NCBI GenBank assembly: GCA_026261815.1
Contig: JAMPIT010000417.1
Span: 2,699,501-2,763,500 of the forward strand
DNA length: 64,000 bases
Reading direction: 5' to 3'
From: Monarcha castaneiventris obscurior
Lineage: Eukaryota > Chordata > Aves > Passeriformes > Monarchidae
In this document: piece by piece, positions 62,401-64,000 of the stretch
How the letters are laid out: each line of letters opens with the position of its first letter
Numbering within the stretch: the first letter of the stretch is position 1
Notes under the pieces: generated by a model
Seen by the model: the letters and a program-made list of their open reading frames with translations, nothing else
What the model was told of the DNA's origin: nothing
The model's database searches: none
Program-made: the position numbers and the translations under genes

Positions 62401-63420
62401 GTTGCTGGTCGTTAAAATGGGGGAAAGCAGCACTGGGGAGTTTGGAAACAAGTGTAAGGACATTATGGTGATGGGAGTGAATAGGGGCAGATGGGTTGTA
62501 AGTAAAATTAATCAGGAAATTGAGTACTGTAATTTAGAATTAGAGCAGTGAGCTTCTCAAACATTCTCTGAAGCAATGTGGTGGAAACAAAGTATCTTTT
62601 CTGAAAGGCGAGTAAAGTTCCTGGGTTACCTGGTTCTGTGATAGCGAGGCTGCATGTGATAAACCACGTTACCCTCTTCTGTGGTTTTAGTCCCCAGGTT
62701 GAAGTCTGTTCTGCAGGACCTACATACTTGCTTAACTCTGGAGTCTGTGTCTTATCAAACTGGCTTGTATCCAAGTACCTCAAGTCAGTGAAGGGGAATT
62801 AAGTTTAACATTCTTGGCAGAAGACTAATTGGTGAAATAATTCACTCCTTTAATTTGAGATGAGGTGTGATTTTTTTCTTTTTTTGTATGAAGGCTGATA
62901 TTTGCTGAAAAATTGAGAAACTTTTCTAAAAGTTTCCTTTTCTTGTTCTTCATTTTGCTGATCAGCTCATATGGTACCCCATAATAGTAAAAAAAAGTCT
63001 ACCCCTCTGATACCAAAAATGGCATTGTAATAAAAAATTAATTTTTCCAGTTTAACTATATGTATTTCAGAGTTGGAAGCCTTTGTAGACTACTTAACTT
63101 TGTATTCCTAATCTGTTTGTGTCTTTAGAAAATAATTTAATAGCGTGTTTAATATTGGTATTAAAATTCATTTTTATGTCTGTTTTACAGCCTATTCGAC
63201 ACTTGAAATATTCATCCTTTAAGAAATCCTTGCTGGGCACTGTTTCCGACAGTGGAAATGTAACTCTCTGGGATGTAAATAGTCAGAACCCATATCATAA
63301 TTTTGAAAATACTCATAAAGCACCAGCCTCAGAAATCTGCTTTTCTCCAGTCAATAAGCTGCTGCTTGTAACTGTAGGTTTGGATAAAAGAATTATTCTC
63401 TATGACACTTTTAGTAAAAA
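53308..63420 (+). CDS. NEDD1: NEDD1 (GCP-WD), gamma-tubulin ring complex recruiter, N-terminal part
   Basis: NEDD1 brings the gamma-tubulin ring complex to centrosomes and spindles; its N-terminal WD40 propeller acts in targeting and its C-terminal helical part binds the complex. Five coding exons in the window (53308-53443, 55311-55405, 56787-56903, 58061-58201, 63191-63420) join in phase and encode about 240 of roughly 660 residues. They show WD-type signatures IKIWD, VNIWDLK and VTLWDVN. The match to human NEDD1 as I remember it is near-continuous ([51 protein letters not shown]). The gene continues past the window end. The start ATG has G at -3 and no upstream ATG in the 8-base leader of its exon. 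Confidence 0.97.
53444..55310 (+). other. NEDD1 intron after coding exon 1
   Basis: This is 1.9 kb of unique-looking sequence. I see no repeat family or additional exon. Confidence 0.6.
55311..55405 (+). CDS. NEDD1: NEDD1 coding exon 2
   Basis: The acceptor is ttaacttgtgacaaag, which is poor in pyrimidines, and the donor GGA|gtaagt, phase 1 in and 0 out. The peptide is [19 protein letters not shown], then [10 protein letters not shown], continuing the first and second propeller blades. Confidence 0.94.
56787..56903 (+). CDS. NEDD1: NEDD1 coding exon 3
   Basis: The acceptor is ttccttctccataag and the donor AAG|gtaagt, phase 0 at both ends. The peptide [20 protein letters not shown] is followed by [19 protein letters not shown], a clear WD40 blade with the terminal WD. 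Confidence 0.96.
58061..58201 (+). CDS. NEDD1: NEDD1 coding exon 4
   Basis: The acceptor is cctccctttcccacag and the donor CAG|gtaggc, phase 0 at both ends. It carries the WD-repeat start [16 protein letters not shown] and [19 protein letters not shown], almost identical to mammalian NEDD1. Confidence 0.97.
58202..63190 (+). other. NEDD1 intron (5 kb) before coding exon 5
   Basis: It contains a CR1 fragment at 61485-61918. The remainder is AT-rich unique-looking sequence with no further exon recognised. Confidence 0.7.
61485..61918 (+). mobile_element. CR1 LINE 3' fragment with remnant of the ORF2 C-terminus
   Basis: The plus strand encodes, in two frames, the familiar end of the CR1 polyprotein: [20 protein letters not shown], then after a break [17 protein letters not shown] and [16 protein letters not shown]. 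The 3' tail ends GTCTTTTCCAACCTTAAGGATTCTGTGATTCT. A stop at 61619-61621 and a frame change near 61620 show it is dead. About 430 bp survive, a typical 5'-truncated insertion. Confidence 0.94.
63191..63420 (+). CDS. NEDD1: NEDD1 coding exon 5
   Basis: The acceptor is tgtctgttttacag and the donor AAA|gtgagt, phase 0 in and 2 out. It encodes [20 protein letters not shown], the blade ending [15 protein letters not shown], then [20 protein letters not shown] and [11 protein letters not shown], so one to two further WD40 blades. The next exon is outside the window. Confidence 0.97.
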
Positions 63421-64000
63421 GTGAGTACATGAAATACCTTTTTATTTTAGAAGATTCGTTATTTGGGTTTTATAAACTGAAAAACATGCTGAATTATGAC
63501 ATGAATTATTTAATTCAGCCCCCATTCAGAATGGGTTGGCGTATTGCTACTGGAGAACCTGCCCCATAGTCTGTTTTGCTTTTTAAGTTAACAAAAAACT
63601 CCAAGGCGTGTGGGAACTAATGGAAGCCCAGATTGAGTGACGTTCCCCAGTGCTTGTGTATGGGCTTTTCCTGTTGGTACAGAGCAGTTAACTTCTGTGA
63701 GGGACAGTACAGCCTGTGGGGACCTTCAGCCACCTGAGCTTAGCTTGCCTGCTTTTCTAGTTAAGATGAAAGATGTAACTGTGCTGCATGGAGCTGCTGA
63801 GATAGGGGAGAATATTGGCTGAAAAAGCAGGAAGTATGGGACATGGGTGATGGGACTGTGTGGTAGGAGGGTAGGATGGCAAGTGGTTTTGTGGGACATG
63901 GGTTTTAGTGTGAATAGTGCTTTTGCTCTAGCTGAATAAAAGCAGGAGTCTGTTTGCATTTTGGAAAGGTGTAGTAGAAGGATGCAAACTAGGACCTGAA
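63421..64000 (+). other. NEDD1 intron after coding exon 5 (partial)
   Basis: Intronic sequence runs to the window end. No exon or repeat is recognised in it. Confidence 0.6.

Noticed and set aside
1..64000. CRISPR arrays, operons, prophage, toxin-antitoxin or other microbial systems
   Set aside because: There are no spaced direct repeats of the right size, no closely packed reading frames and no ribosome-binding sites. The window is an intron-rich vertebrate locus.
1..64000. tRNA, rRNA or known small RNA genes; intact endogenous retrovirus
   Set aside because: By eye I found no tRNA-like box pairs with a cloverleaf, no rRNA similarity and no paired LTRs or retroviral coding blocks. A covariance-model and repeat-library scan could still find degraded copies.

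Overview
This is a vertebrate nuclear DNA window, almost certainly from a bird. The basis is spliced genes with GT/AG introns, a low-GC background with one sharp CpG island, and several CR1 LINE fragments. These carry the CR1 3' tail (GATTCTATGATTCTGT-like) and the CR1 reverse-transcriptase C-terminal peptide, which are typical of avian genomes. Nothing here resembles a bacterial, phage or plasmid system.

Two plus-strand genes lie head to tail. Positions 205-46025 hold the 3' half of CFAP54, a very large protein of the ciliary central apparatus. I could place 34 coding exons encoding about 1,600 residues and ending at a TAA at 46023-46025. Reading phase agrees at every junction from window exon 2 (533) to the stop; only the junction between exons 1 and 2 fails. 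The gene starts upstream of the window.

Positions 46026 to about 51700 are intergenic. They hold candidate poly(A) signals, a GA microsatellite and low-complexity DNA, and no recognisable gene.

Positions about 51740-52460 are a CpG island, the promoter and probable non-coding first exon of NEDD1 (GCP-WD), which recruits the gamma-tubulin ring complex. NEDD1 coding sequence starts at ATG 53308. Five coding exons to 63420 give the first ~240 residues, the start of the WD40 propeller; the rest lies beyond the window.

The CFAP54-NEDD1 order and orientation match what I recall of the human locus at 12q23, which supports both names. Introns contain CR1 fragments, a 14-copy TGAACA hexamer array, short tandem duplications and simple repeats. 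I see no novel multi-gene system. The points most worth checking are the failed exon 1-2 junction, a possible 12-nt cassette exon in CFAP54, the G-rich NEDD1 promoter, an inverted pair of CR1 tails and an unexplained GC-rich intronic block.
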